Below are positions 12,828-24,600 of a stretch of 64,000 bases of DNA, piece by piece. The stretch is from Micrasema longulum (lineage: Eukaryota > Arthropoda > Insecta > Trichoptera > Brachycentridae). Each line of letters opens with the position of its first letter. The stretch's first letter is position 1. The notes under the pieces were generated by a model. The model was not told where the DNA came from. It made no database searches and saw only the letters and a program-made list of their open reading frames with translations. The translations under genes were made by a program, and so were the position numbers. The DNA is taken from positions 1-64,000 of the forward strand of contig JAGVSM010001145.1 in NCBI GenBank assembly GCA_022494885.1, given 5' to 3'.

Positions 12828-13945
12828 CATTGCTCCACAAGGGTAGACAGAGAGGATGGACCGCCACACACGCCTACCCTGACATACATTCCTAGCTTCT
12901 TCTACATTCGTACATCTTGTCATACATGCCCTTCGATTGTGTCTGCTTTTGACATGACTGGCAGCTCAATCACAACGGCCGCACTTGTCGGTAATTACCG
13001 ACGCGATGAAAAATTCTTATTGATTAAATAATGGTGCAGTAGCTCAATCACAAATAACTATCGACTTGCTTAAAAACATGCTAAGCATTTGAGCGATCAC
13101 AATGAACAACAATGAACATGCTTAAGTTATCGCAGTCATAAGTCAACGCGTGTGTAATCTCTAAGTCAACGCTCGTGTCGGTTTGTTTTTTGTTTTCCTA
13201 GTAAATAAATACAGTTCATTGGCGATAAATCGGCGTTTACTATAAAAAATAATAAAATATATTGGATTTGCAATAGTAAGGAGTACATAATACAAAAAAA
13301 GTGAAAATCAAATTACGACAGCTTTTCTTGACATTTGGCTTGCCAACCACAAATAGCATGATAAATAAAAGTAAAAAAAAAAACGTTTTGGAATATTTTC
13401 CATATTTATACAGGTGAAATGCAAATATGTGATTGCGCAGCAGGATTATACGTCGCGAAACGTAAAAATTTTGACATTTAATATTAAGTGTTTACGGCTG
13501 TTCCATTGTGATCGCGAATACGATAAACAACCATGGTAAGAAATTGTTATCACGTCGCTCATTAGCACGACGATAGTTATTTGTGATTGAGCTACTGAAC
13601 TTTTATTCAACGTGATAAACATTTGTGATTGAGCACCTGACTTAAAATTTTGGTTTATCTGATCATACCAAGCATTTCTTGGTCGTCCTCGTCGTACGTT
13701 ACCGTTCATTCTCCCCATGCGTATATCTGTTATACCATGCTTTCGTCATCCATTCGTTCTACATGGCTAGACTACCTCATCATTCAAAATTTCATCATTC
13801 GTAACCCTGTCATGCGTTGATTTCCCACACACTCATGTATGACATCGCATTTCGATCCCGTTCACTCTGCTTTTATCCTTCCTCAGCCAGTTCCATGTTT
13901 CACTTCCAAACATAAGTGTTGGGACTAAAACTCCATTGTTAACCC
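12828..13945 (-). mobile_element. RTE-type LINE 3' fragment, interrupted by a DNA element
   Basis: The minus strand carries the C-terminal end of an RTE reverse transcriptase ORF (MNGNVRRGRPRNAWYDQINQ) and its 3' UTR (reverse of ccacaagggtagacagagag). The same sequence uninterrupted is at 59480-59800. Here an inverted-repeat element of about 670 bases (12962-13633) splits it between gacatgactg and acttaaaattttggtttatc. Confidence 0.75.
13037..13597. mobile_element. Inverted-repeat DNA element (561 bp) with 27-bp termini
   Basis: Left end cagtagctcaatcacaaata followed by actatcg; right end is the exact reverse complement over 27 bases and stops at gctactg (13597). It has no transposase, so it is a non-autonomous element. 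Outside it, 12962-13036 and 13598-13633 carry a second, imperfect pair of ends sharing the core gctcaatcacaa / ttgtgattgagc. So it is either one element inside a relative, or a compound end. A partial copy is at 1895-2258. Confidence 0.8.
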
Positions 13946-14169
13946 CATTTAAATTAAACATTTGAGTTTAAACGTTGAAGCGTGTGCATTCGGTTGAGTA
14001 ATAATTTATGATTAATATTTAAATCAGGGATGGGCCAAAATTTGCAACCGAATTGAATGGAAGCTTTTTTCTTCTTTTCGTGTTAAAATAAGTATGTAGT
14101 TAAAATCTGAATTGATAAAGAACAATACGAACGACAAAATGTCCATACAGTTATTTAAATTGACGTAAA

Positions 14170-14722
14170 TACTTAGTGGACGCCTTGATAGTCCGGCTCT
14201 TCTGTCGGAGTTATCATTAAATGTCCCCGGCTACCGCACCCGTCACACGTCGAGCTCTCTATTTCATCTGCCAGCAGTTCGTACGAACTATGCCCAGAAC
14301 TCTCCACTTATACGTTTTGTTAGTGAATATAATTTGAACTTTCCCTTATTGATCCATTTGATTGTAAACAAATAACGTTTAAAATGCGCGTCTTAAAACA
14401 TACTTTTTTGTCTTATACTTAGTTTCAATAATAAAGTCTTATTTTATTTCATCTCTAATTCTTAATATTTTTAATATATTTATATTTTCGACACTTGACA
14501 CTTGTGCAATATTTACACACATGTCCACTTCATTCCAATATAACACCCACCCTCTCACTCACTTACACTTACACTCACACAAACACACTAGTATGTATTG
14601 TACGTGTATTTAATGTATTTCTGTGAATATCTGTCATTGGTTTTGTTCTCTGTTTATTTTATTTCTTGTATTTTTGTTACATGTATTACTGTTGATATCC
14701 CCAATAAATAAATTTTAAAAAA
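14170..14722 (+). mobile_element. CR1/Jockey-like LINE 3' end
   Basis: Matches 36343-36955 in reverse. Shared: a C-terminal coding end (VPGYRTRHTSSSLYHVPAVR in the better copy), then the UTR words aaaatgcgc, acacttgtgcaatatttaca and ctgtgaatatctgtcattgg, and the tail gatatccccaataaataaat. Dead 5'-truncated copy. Confidence 0.75.
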
Positions 14723-14849
14723 TAAAAAAATACAAATTATTCATAAAAATATTTCAAAATAAGTCCATTTTAGAGCCCTGTTTTCTCTTAAGAGTATATG
14801 CGATGACCGACAGTCTTGGTGACGGTATTTGAGCATTATTTTTTTGACA

Positions 14850-15153
14850 CCCTCTCTGTAATTTCTGAAATAACTCCGCATGTGACGTCAGAGATTATCT
14901 TCCGCTTATTTTATTTCAGATCTGCCGATTGTTCCTTTGACGGTGAGCAAATCGGACGTCTTCCACAACTGTATTATCATTGGCTGATTAATACAAACTA
15001 GTGACATCGTTAAAACAGTTCATTTTTATTAAGATTTATTTTTTTGGTACATTTTCAAGAAACTTTGTTGCGCAATTCAATTCTTTTATTTTTACCGCGC
15101 GCACTAAACATTTTTGTATCTAATTTCCCGTAGGGATGAAATTCCTCATTCGA
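14850..15153 (+). mobile_element. MITE family A, partial copy (right part)
   Basis: Shares with the intact copy 31357-31756: tttctgaaataactccgc, gtgacgtcagag, cattggctg, tttaccg-gcgca and the right end aatttcccgtagggatgaaattcctcatt (listed here as aatttcccgtaggg plus cctcatt). The left inverted repeat is missing. Confidence 0.7.
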
Positions 15154-15199
15154 CCTATCCATATTTGACAAATAATACTTTAAAAACAAAATAAACGAA

Positions 15200-15700
15200 C
15201 CATCACGCTGTGTCCCCGTAAGGGTAGGCAGAGAGGATAGAACGCCACATCACTCTATCTTTGCTTACAGATCTTGCTTCCTCTACATTCATACATCTGC
15301 TCATACACGCGCGCCGATTATTCCTACCTTTAACATGCCCATCTTCAAGTATTCGTTGTATTTGGACATCTCATGTCTTTCTCGGTCTTCCTCTATTTCT
15401 GCATCCATCAACATTCGCATCGTAAATATTTTTAGCCGTTCTTTTGCTGTCCATTCGCTCTACATGTCCAAACCAACGCAGAGCTCCTTTCTTGATTTTG
15501 TGGATAATACTTATCTCAGCCTTGCATAATGTACGGATCTCGACATTTGTGCATCTATCTCTCATAGTTTTACCACACATTCGCCTGAGAGATCGTATTT
15601 CGACAGCATTCAGCCTACTTTCATTCCTGTTTGCCCATACTTCGCTCCCTTACTTCAGGGTCGAGATCAGGACTTTATTGTGAACTGCTAGTTTTGCCTC
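15200..15700 (-). mobile_element. RTE-type LINE 3' fragment
   Basis: Minus-strand translation gives CKAEISIIHKIKKGALRWFG then HVERMDSKRTAKNIYDANVD, and GRPRKT; this is the conserved C-terminal region after the RT domain of RTE elements (RWFGHV-RMD). The 3' UTR reads cgtaagggtaggcagagagg on the + strand. Truncated and isolated from its RT domain. Confidence 0.8.
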
Positions 15701-16205
15701 TTGCGACAAACATTTATTTGCCACATAAATCATACTTCAAATCAATCTAAATAATATTAATCGAGCACTTCACAGATATAATCCACACAAATCGACATTT
15801 TAATGGTCCATTATTACTGCATGGTCGATTTGAGTACCGCTGTATATTTTCTAGAGAAAAATTACTGGCCATATTCGATTCGAAATTCGGACCGTTTGAA
15901 CTTTAAATTTAAAGCAGGAACCCTGTAAAGGGCGCCGCACACTGGCCGACTGCATCCGTAACTCGAATCACACGGTCAGGCGCCTCTCCGCTGGCCGAGA
16001 GCTTTCACTGGCACCCATGCGTGGATTACACACGACTTTATGCCGCTTTACACGCTGCTTACTTTACATATCCCTCATATTTTATATTATATTCCTTACA
16101 TTATTATTTAGAGAACGTTCTACAAATGTCGGTCAAACCACGAGAAGCCTTAAATAATGTTACACTGTGATAGGCAGTCTTTTCATAAGTATGGACCCCT
16201 ATTAC
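15701..16205. other. Non-coding DNA, nothing recognised
   Basis: Includes a mid-GC patch (about 15925-16035) with no open frame of note. No repeats identified by eye. Confidence 0.4.
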
Positions 16206-16375
16206 AATGAGATACTTCAGCCCTACGGGATATTGGATACGAAAAATGTTTTTTTCTGCGCGGTAAAAGTAAGAGCGTTAAGTTGTTCGGCAAAGTTTCT
16301 TGAAAACGTACAAAAAAAATCATAAAACATATTTATAAAAACCAACCACTTTGAACGACTATTGTGAAAATAAAA
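16206..16375 (-). mobile_element. MITE family A, partial copy
   Basis: Begins with aatgagatacttcagcccta and cgggatattggata, the reverse-orientation terminus of the family, then cgcggtaaaa and gtttcttgaaaacgtac. Homology may resume at about 16470 (gaacgatgtcactagttt), suggesting a small insertion between. Confidence 0.55.
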
Positions 16376-16559
16376 CTTTGTTATTAGTGTACCACTAATA
16401 ACAAAGATTTATTTTTATAATAATTTATAATGAAGTGTTACGAAGTGAATACCGATTCAATTAAAAATATTACTTTGAACGATGTCACTAGTTTATATAA
16501 ATCGAATCACACGGTTCACACGGCTCTACAGAGAATTAAAACTACCACGGCCAAACATA

Positions 16560-16985
16560 TCTATGCTTACATGCTTACATAGCTTTTCAATAATTTACCA
16601 CAAAATCTACGTAAAGAAATAAATGATAGAAAATTTAAGGATAAAAAGAAAAGAAAAAAAAAGCTTCTTGACATAATTAACATTAACTGTATTTTGAAAA
16701 TAAAGATGTATGTTTAACATATTTATGCCTGTGTTTGTAATTTTATAGATTTTGCGTTTTTATTTTTAAAAATGTAGTGTTATATTTTCTCAATTTTTTA
16801 AATTGTTTAATTTTTTTTTAATTTTATTTTTTTGTTTCGCATTTTTTGTTTCTTTTTTATGTTATTTTGTAAACTTGCCAAGCACAAGGAGCCAGACTCT
16901 TTTTTGGCAAGTTCAACCTTAAGTGTTTCATTTTTTTACTGAATGTATTGTTTATTTACGCTAATAAAGGTTTTTATTTTAAAAA
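16560..16985 (+). mobile_element. LINE 3' end (C-terminus and UTR)
   Basis: A + frame reads NNLPQNLRKEINDRKFKDKK and KRKKKLLDIIN, the YN-LP-x-x-I/L-K-x-x-x-FK-x-LK-x-LL ending typical of CR1-like ORF2 proteins. It is followed by an AT-rich UTR with gtttatttacgctaataaagg. 5'-truncated. Confidence 0.55.
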
Positions 16986-17079
16986 ATATTTAAAAAATCT
17001 TCCAATGATATGAGGAGTTGTGAATGATTTTCGGTGTACTTTCCGCTAACAGACCAATCGCAAACTGATCGAGAAGAAG

Positions 17080-17265
17080 TGGAAGAGAACTTGAGAAGTT
17101 ACACGCGGACTTATTTCAGAAATACAAAACTTTAAAAAATCATAGCGCTGATAATACGATACATAAAAGTTTTAAAAAATAATTGTTGGCTTAGTTCAAT
17201 AGTCTTTTAACAATTTAAAAAATATTTAACAACCACTGAACTAGGTACATTATCATCACAGGCAA
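17080..17265 (-). mobile_element. MITE family A, partial copy
   Basis: In reverse orientation: acacgcggacttatttcaga, aaaatcatagcgctgataat and the terminal cactgaacta all match the reverse complement of 31357-31500. The other end is lost. Confidence 0.6.
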
Positions 17266-17333
17266 CTAGACATATTATCTTACATATAGATTACACACAA
17301 GAAGAAAAGCGTTATAGAATAAAAAAAGCTAAA

Positions 17334-17985
17334 ACGAGGAAGTTCAGTGCTACGGGAAACTGGAAATGAAATAATTCCTACACGCGGTAAAAACGAGATT
17401 ATTTAATTAGACGGCGAAGATTTTTGGATATAGTGAAAAAATAATGAAAATGGTTTAATAATAATGAACTACTTTGAAGGACGTCAAAATTTCATTGTAA
17501 TCAACCAAGCACTTGCAGCGTTGACATGTATTGGAATAGGCTTCCGGTTACCGGGAAGCCATTTTTTTAACGTGTAGTTTTAGTAGTATATTTTGGAGAA
17601 AACTATTTTTCTGGGAAGTGTCGAAGGGACAAGGTCGCGTGGACGTCAACCGACAAGATGAAGCGGCTTAGTCACTGATTATGAGAATGCCTACAGACGA
17701 GCACAAGACTATTCCGGATGGAGGGAGACTGTCCACAGACGAGCCATGCCTGGAGTCAGGCGTAGTCACCATCCTCAGACATGAGGCGCAGATTGAAGAG
17801 AGATATTTTGATAGCTACAAGGCTCTAATTTTAAATGTCACGATAACTCACCGACGAGAACTAGTGGCGTCACGGGAGAAGTAATTTCAAAATTTAAAAA
17901 AATTATAGCGATAAGAATGCAAAAGAGATAGGTACATTAAAATAAAAAAATTGGCATAGTAAAATAGAATATTTAAAAAATCAGT
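17334..17985 (-). mobile_element. MITE family A-like copy with insertion
   Basis: Starts with gaggaagttcagtgctacgg and gaaactgg, then acacgcggtaaaaacg; later agtggcgtcacgggagaagt and aaaattatagcgataa belong to the same family. Central sequence (about 17520-17820) is not shared with other copies, which suggests an insertion or a longer relative. A 67-codon open frame there is not supported as a gene. Confidence 0.5.
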
Positions 17986-18502
17986 AAACTTTTTTAATAT
18001 ATTAGAAAAATAGTACTTTAAAACAAAATAACAAAAGTGATGAAAAGAAGCAATAAAAAGTGTAGCGAAAAATTACTTAATAATAAATTATGAAGGCATA
18101 CCAATAGATAATAAATTAATTTTCAATCCTCTTAGTGAATTACCAAAAATGTCTATATGAGAGGATTATAATAGATTGGAAGGTAATAGTTATTGTATAC
18201 TAAGTAGGTTGGCTTTAATTTATTTTTTTATTAATATTAACTAGCTTTTGCCCGCAGCTCGCAAGGTATTAGGCAGAAATTATATTTGTGATTTATAAAT
18301 TGAGTCGTTTATCAAAATGAATTTTATCGATAGAAAGATATATTTTATCAATATAGGAGTAATATCTTCAGTTGGAATATAATGTGTTTTAAAAACATTA
18401 TAATGTGATACCACATTTTCTAATGATCGAATTATTCCGCTAAGACACGTGGCTAATTTCATTTCAAAATTTTAAAACGGTTGTTTTTCAATTCTGTTCT
18501 AG

Positions 18503-18653
18503 CTCCTGCATACTTCCCAGCCAAGAATAAACAAGTTCAAGTTGTGGCTGGGGAGCAGGCCCATCTACAGTGCACGGCCCTGGGGGATACACCCCTCCAC
18601 ATCAGCTGGAGGAACCAGCACCATCACGCCATCACACACCAAGTCGACCAGAG
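18503..18653 (+). CDS. Dscam: Dscam exon 1 of window: Ig9, first half
   Basis: Acceptor AG at 18501-18502, donor GT after 18653. Two leading bases complete a codon from an upstream exon outside the window; the last two bases are completed by the next exon. The translation runs PAYFPAKNKQVQVVAGEQAH and then LQCTALGD and ISWRNQHHH, giving the first Ig cysteine (LQC) and the core tryptophan (ISW). A start upstream is not in this exon. The family match is to the ninth Ig domain because the next exon carries the characteristic YSIREQVLDDG...SELGI segment. Confidence 0.9.
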
Positions 18654-21600
18654 GTAAAAGACATTTTACATTTCCAACTTTGTCAGGATGAACCTCTCTA
18701 AAACTTTCAGATATAGGTTCAGCAATGCAGATAATGAAACATCTATACACATTCTATGCGAATCTGATGCTTTACATCATGAAAAAATCTAAATGCCGCA
18801 TCCTCGGGGGACCACCGGTTAAACCTGGGCCTCGATTATGATGGGAAGATAAAGACGTCATACTTTCACCTTGACGGTATAGTTGAAGATAAATTCCCTC
18901 TAGCGATTACAAAGATATACTACCGACCCCCCATCTTCAAGTGTTGGATAGGTATGAATCGATATGAATCAAGGGGAAGCGTACGTCACGGTACACATAT
19001 CTACGCTCTAAAATGACATAGCTTCAGTATGACGTCATAGTTGAAGATAAAAGTCTCCCGACCGACTACAAAGGTATAGTACCGATACCCCCACCATCAA
19101 GTTTTGATGTAAGTACATCATTTTATACCGACGGGCCTAGAACCCCTCGATACGTTTATCTACGCATTAAAAGTGACAAAAATTTTGTTCCACCGAGAAA
19201 TTTTTCCTTTAATTATAATTTATTAAAAATTTTAATCGTTTTGAGGTTGGCACTTTTTTTCTTAAAAGCCTATTCAAAATATGAGAGAAAAATAAGTAAG
19301 TTTTAAAGTCGAATTAAATTCCGATATAACTGTCACTTTAATAAAGCGAACGCCTAGATGTGAAAATAATGTCGTTAGATTCTGTCTTATTAACAAAAAG
19401 GTACTATTCACAAATAATCTAGGCGTCAGACATAGATTATATGCGTCAGAAAGTTACAACTGTAAAAAAATAATTTTGTTATTATATTTTTTCCATCTGT
19501 TTTACTATCTTTCCGAATATATGTATCGAGACGTTAAAGAAACCGGCTTTGTAGTCGATCGGTAGATACATACAGACGATCTTTAAGCGTACCGTCTAGG
19601 TGATTTCCAAAAGTCATGCAAAATTCATGTTCAAGCGAGCATTTTTTGCTTGAATTGGGATTTATTGGAGTTTACGATTGCTTTAAAGTGAGCATTTTTA
19701 ATTACAGAGGCCAATTTAAAATATAAATGAGAACTATTTTAAATATTAATGACGTAAGGAACGCGGACTAATTGTTTGCGGTCATTCTATTGGCTTGTTT
19801 CGATCATATGATGTCGATATGACAAGTAGGTAGAACATACCGAAGTAAGATATAGATATAGCTCTTTATTGTACCATTTTTAATACAATTTACAAGTTTT
19901 AAGCAAATATATTATTTTCATACTTACGCACCCATACACACGCACCCTCTCCCTCTTTCATTTCCACACGCACATGTATCCTCTCCCTCATTCATTCACG
20001 CATACACACATTCACATACACATGAATACAAACGTCACACAAATACAATTACTAAACTTCTTTTCTTATATATTATGTGTCATTATATTTACAGTGGATT
20101 TTTTTAATTGGCTTTAGTATTGTTAAGATTTTTCTAATTATTTTGTTTATGTAATAGCTGTAAAAATCCCAAATAAAATGAAATAAATAAATAAATAGTA
20201 CAGAAGTTAAGTTTACCGTCTCGATATATACAGATGAAGACAGCGTTCATAATTGAGGCTCAAGAACGTATAAAGCATTGATAAGATTGATATTACAATG
20301 TCTTATATTCTTCATTAATGTTTTTTGTAATAAATTATTAACATTGCAAGATTTCTTTATTTTGCAGGTATTCCATTCGAGAGCAAGTATTGGACGATGG
20401 AATGGTGTCAGAGTTGGGGATACTTCATACATATCGTCAAGATACAGGAACGCTCACTTGCTTTGCTAGCAATTCCTTTGGGCAGGATGAAATGGTCATC
20501 CAACTGATTGTGCAAGAGGTATTTAACAATACTTTTATTTATTTCCATCTCCATTTTATTGTTTTTCGTTGTCTAGCTCAATGCTGGGCGTGTTAATCTG
20601 TCGGGATGTCAGGTATTAAATGTATGATACGTCTCCATTTCTTCTACCCAGAGAACAGTGCTCACTCATTTCCACTCGATTTCCTTTTCAGGATTTTTAT
20701 CTGAGAGTAGTCGTCGAGTCGAAAACACGTGTCCATAGTTCTAGTTCTGTTTCGCTCAGAAATGTTTTCTTCATTTATTACTCTATAAAAATGAGGACGT
20801 TCAGTACTATGAAAAATTGGTTTAAAAAGGAGCATTTAATGCAAGAAAAAAATCATAAAAATGATTTAATAAAAATTAAATACTTTGAAACTTCAGTTAA
20901 TGTGAATAATAATCTATTATAGCGTTGTTGTGTTGCAATATAGCAGCAGAACTTACCGAATAGAGCTTGTGACGTCACTGGCGGAGTAATTACAAAACTT
21001 TGAAAAATCATTGCGCTGATAATACAATATTAATATTTGTAATAGTAATATTTGTATTAGTTTGATTGTCCATTCACAAATAAAAAAAATAGTAAAAAAC
21101 CCATGAACTTTTCCATTATTAAACAAAAACTCCCATCACTTACATGAAATGAAATTAATTGTAGTGCTTTCACACTTATAGATTACGCAGACAGGGTAAA
21201 GTCTAAGCTTATAACCGAGTTGCACAGTTTAAACCCGCGCCATGCCAGCGGGTGCCCTGCAAGACATTGGACCCTTGCGTTGAATTATTGATATTATTTA
21301 TATTTTTTCGTGGTCATTATTGATTTCAACAATAGTATTTTTTTTTCCGTAAAAACATATTATTTTTTCTTTCCGGGACATTAATTTGTTTCAATTTATT
21401 ACACATATTTTCTCGTGAAAACGTTTAAAAAATAACAGTTTAGGGCAGTTGGCAACTCCTTCCCCTCTCCTTTAAATCTCAATTTAAAATATTTTTTTGG
21501 CTCCCCATTTCCCTTATGGCATTAAATATTATGTTATGAATACAAATATAATATGTACAAATATTAAAGTTTTTTCCGTTGCTCAATTTTTGATAATTAA

Positions 21601-24600
21601 TAAACAAAAAATTACTCCATATATAAAGTTTATATTTGAAGCATTTTATTATAAAAAATTACTCATTTTCTAAAACGTTTTTTTATAATTTTTATATTAT
21701 TATTTCATGTATTTTATCGAAACTTTTTATTAAATGCAAGTAGAGACCTTTAAATTAGGATTATATGCTTATTAAATGTGATTAATTATTAATTTAACAT
21801 TTATAATAAATTACTCACGTAAAATTATCAATATTGTATGTACAAGAAATTGTTAATTTAAATGCACATGCTTTATTGCGCGGGCAGGCTTTTTTACTTA
21901 CATTGTTTATGCGAACGAGCTTACACTAAAATGGAGCCACATAGTAAATATGAGTTTTCTTTTATACAAACGGCAGGGTCGGCAATTTAGAAAAATAGGT
22001 AGTGCGTTGATTCAGTGCCTCATTAATGTATGTAAATTCCGATAATATTGTATTTAGTTTGGATGGATGTGTCAAAAGAATAAAAATTAACACCAGTAAT
22101 ATTTGAAAAGGATTTATTTGAAACGCAGTTGTTTTTAAACGGTGTGCCTACACCGTTGTGAGTCTTCACAGTTTATTTAAAACAGTGAAGTTTTCTCTTT
22201 TTTTCAATGTCTTAAAGGTTACAACTGCATATAACACTGTTTTAGTTTAATTTGCCTCTCCGTTGTGGAAATACCTTTAGTTTTTGTGTTATTTTATAAC
22301 GACTTCAAGGTCGTGGGACTACGCGGGGGGGGTGCAGACGGGCCGGGGAGATTTCATGCGTATATGTGTATGTACTTCTTCCTTAGGAGATTATAATACG
22401 AGTAGGTAGGTATTATAGATAAAGATTTAAGTTAGGGCGATGCGCGGTAAGGGAGTGCGGTAGGGCGTTGAATTTTTATTTAATTCTGCGCTTAGTGATA
22501 ATGATTTACTTATTTTTAAAGATTTATTTTATTTTTGTTAAACTGTTTTAGGTGTTTCGGAAGGGTAACTGTTTTAAAAGAGCAGTTTACATTTTTTTGT
22601 TACAATCTGCACTATTCGGCATTTTTACTGGAATAAAAAAATATATATTATGTTCTTTATTTCAGGTTCCGGAGATGCCTAAGAACATAAGAATCAACGA
22701 TCAGCAATCCAGAAGCATCCAAATATCTTGGAGTCAACCTTATGCCGGGAATAGTCCCATTATCAACTATATTGTCCAGTACAAAGCGGGCACAGGTGAG
22801 AATGTATTTATATTGTTTAGCAGTAAACCAGGTACAGTGAGAATCTAATTTAAACTGTCCAATATACCCAAGGTATCGTGTAGCTACATAAATCTACAAT
22901 ACGTACGGCAGAGTACAAGTACAAAGTAATCAGAGGTGGGAATGTATTGTAGATTGATTGACAATTTTTTACCCGGCTTTCTATAAATAAGCCTTTATAA
23001 AATATGGGTAGTATTTAAATGAACAAATATAATTTAAAGTTTAAATTAAGGAATGATGACTATTGTCCATGCGATGATATTTCTTCACAGAGTATCGAGC
23101 ATCTGTTATTTCAGTGCCCATTTTTCAGTTTAAAACGCCATAATCTTGAAGCAGAATGCAGGAAAAATAGATAGAATCTACACTGTAGTTAAAAGTAGTT
23201 ATCACGCGCCATTGTTCTCGAACTTTGCAACAATGGTGATTGGATTCATAAAGGTAATAAACCAAAATCAGTGATCGAACATCCCATTTCCAAGAAAAAC
23301 AAAAACGATTTTTTCCGAGTACCTTAGCCTTGAACATGACACTTAAGGCTACTAAACACAGGGGTCCAAATATATATATTTTAAAAAAACCTAACACATC
23401 CCAAAACGGTATTTTTTGAAGCACCTCATGTATTAACTCAAATCGGTTATATAGTCACTCCCTTAGTCCGGAAGGCCTGTTGACTACTGCCAACAGGCCG
23501 GCTTCTCTTGAAGAGTTTTAAGTGGTTTCCTCTCCACGCGAGCAAATGCTGAGAAGTTCCTGATTAGCCCACATTAATATATCCCTCCTGATCCCAATAG
23601 TTTAGATAAATTTAAAGATATTTTATTGCAGAAAAATCCACTTTTTAAATATAAACCTTGTATACTCGTATTATAAGCAAGGTTAATAATATAGCAACTC
23701 CGATATAAAAAAATAAATACAAAAAACTCCCTTAGTATTTTTTCGCCCAATTTATTATTTCATTCGGACACTTGAAATTTTAATTGCTAGCTTAGATTAA
23801 CTGTTTCCCACTATTGGTAGCTCATTTTACGAATTTTTAGTCATTCATAATTATCGCTAGTGAAGTTAATATTTTACAAACATAATTTAACGCCGCTCGG
23901 TTTTGTGTTAAAGAATCTCATTAACAGTCATCCATGTATTATTTATTCGCCCGGTTAATAATTCCCCATATAATATTAAATGGTATTAATTTACTTAATT
24001 ACCAAATACATATTTTTTTAAATTACGTTTGCCCAATAGCACCTGTTTTGTTTATAATTTGGTCAGTATTTTTTTTTTGTGGTAAAACATAACATAAAAC
24101 AAAATGACCTTAGCGACCGACTGTCATATTTTTTTCATAGAGATAGCCGGAGAGATAAGAAGTAAAATAGTATTTTTAATAGTCATTTTTCATCCCAAAT
24201 TGGAAAAAAGTACAATGAAAAAATTATAAAACACCAATAATTAACAAAAATGTTGGAAAATAAGTAGGCGGAAAGGTGTCAAAAAAATCGATTTGTATGT
24301 ATTCTTTAATATTTATTTTTTTAATTTATTTCATTTCATTGGCTTAAGCCGTATGTATATAAAAAATAAATAAGCCTATATCTTTGCATTTTTTGTTTAT
24401 ATGCTCACTGTTTTTTCTTGCATACCTTTGTTATTATTGTTTTTTTTTTTTACTTTGTAAAACTTTTATTATATCCTTTCTAACTAATTTCACATATTTT
24501 TTTGTATATTCTGTATTATTTAGTATGTTAGCATGTTTTTTATTTTTATCTTTTGTAAATGTCTTTTGGGCGTTAATGAACAAAATGAATAAATAAAATA

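Larger units (their letters stand above)
20519..22665 (+). other. Intron 2-3 of the Dscam segment
   Basis: 2.1 kb. Holds a dispersed repeat at about 20670-20760 (shared with 62850-62930), a MITE family A copy (20787-21118), and a pair of hairpins at 22138-22190. 22300-22460 is an unusually G-rich patch without an open frame of note. Confidence 0.5.

Noticed and set aside
17681..17884. 67-codon open frame near the Ig9 exon
   Set aside because: Does not resemble an Ig segment and lies within a MITE-like stretch.
20690..20770. Exon-like start after tttcag (gatttttatctgagag...) inside an intron
   Set aside because: The same sequence recurs at 62850-62930 outside the gene, so it is a dispersed repeat, and its reading does not continue the Dscam domains.
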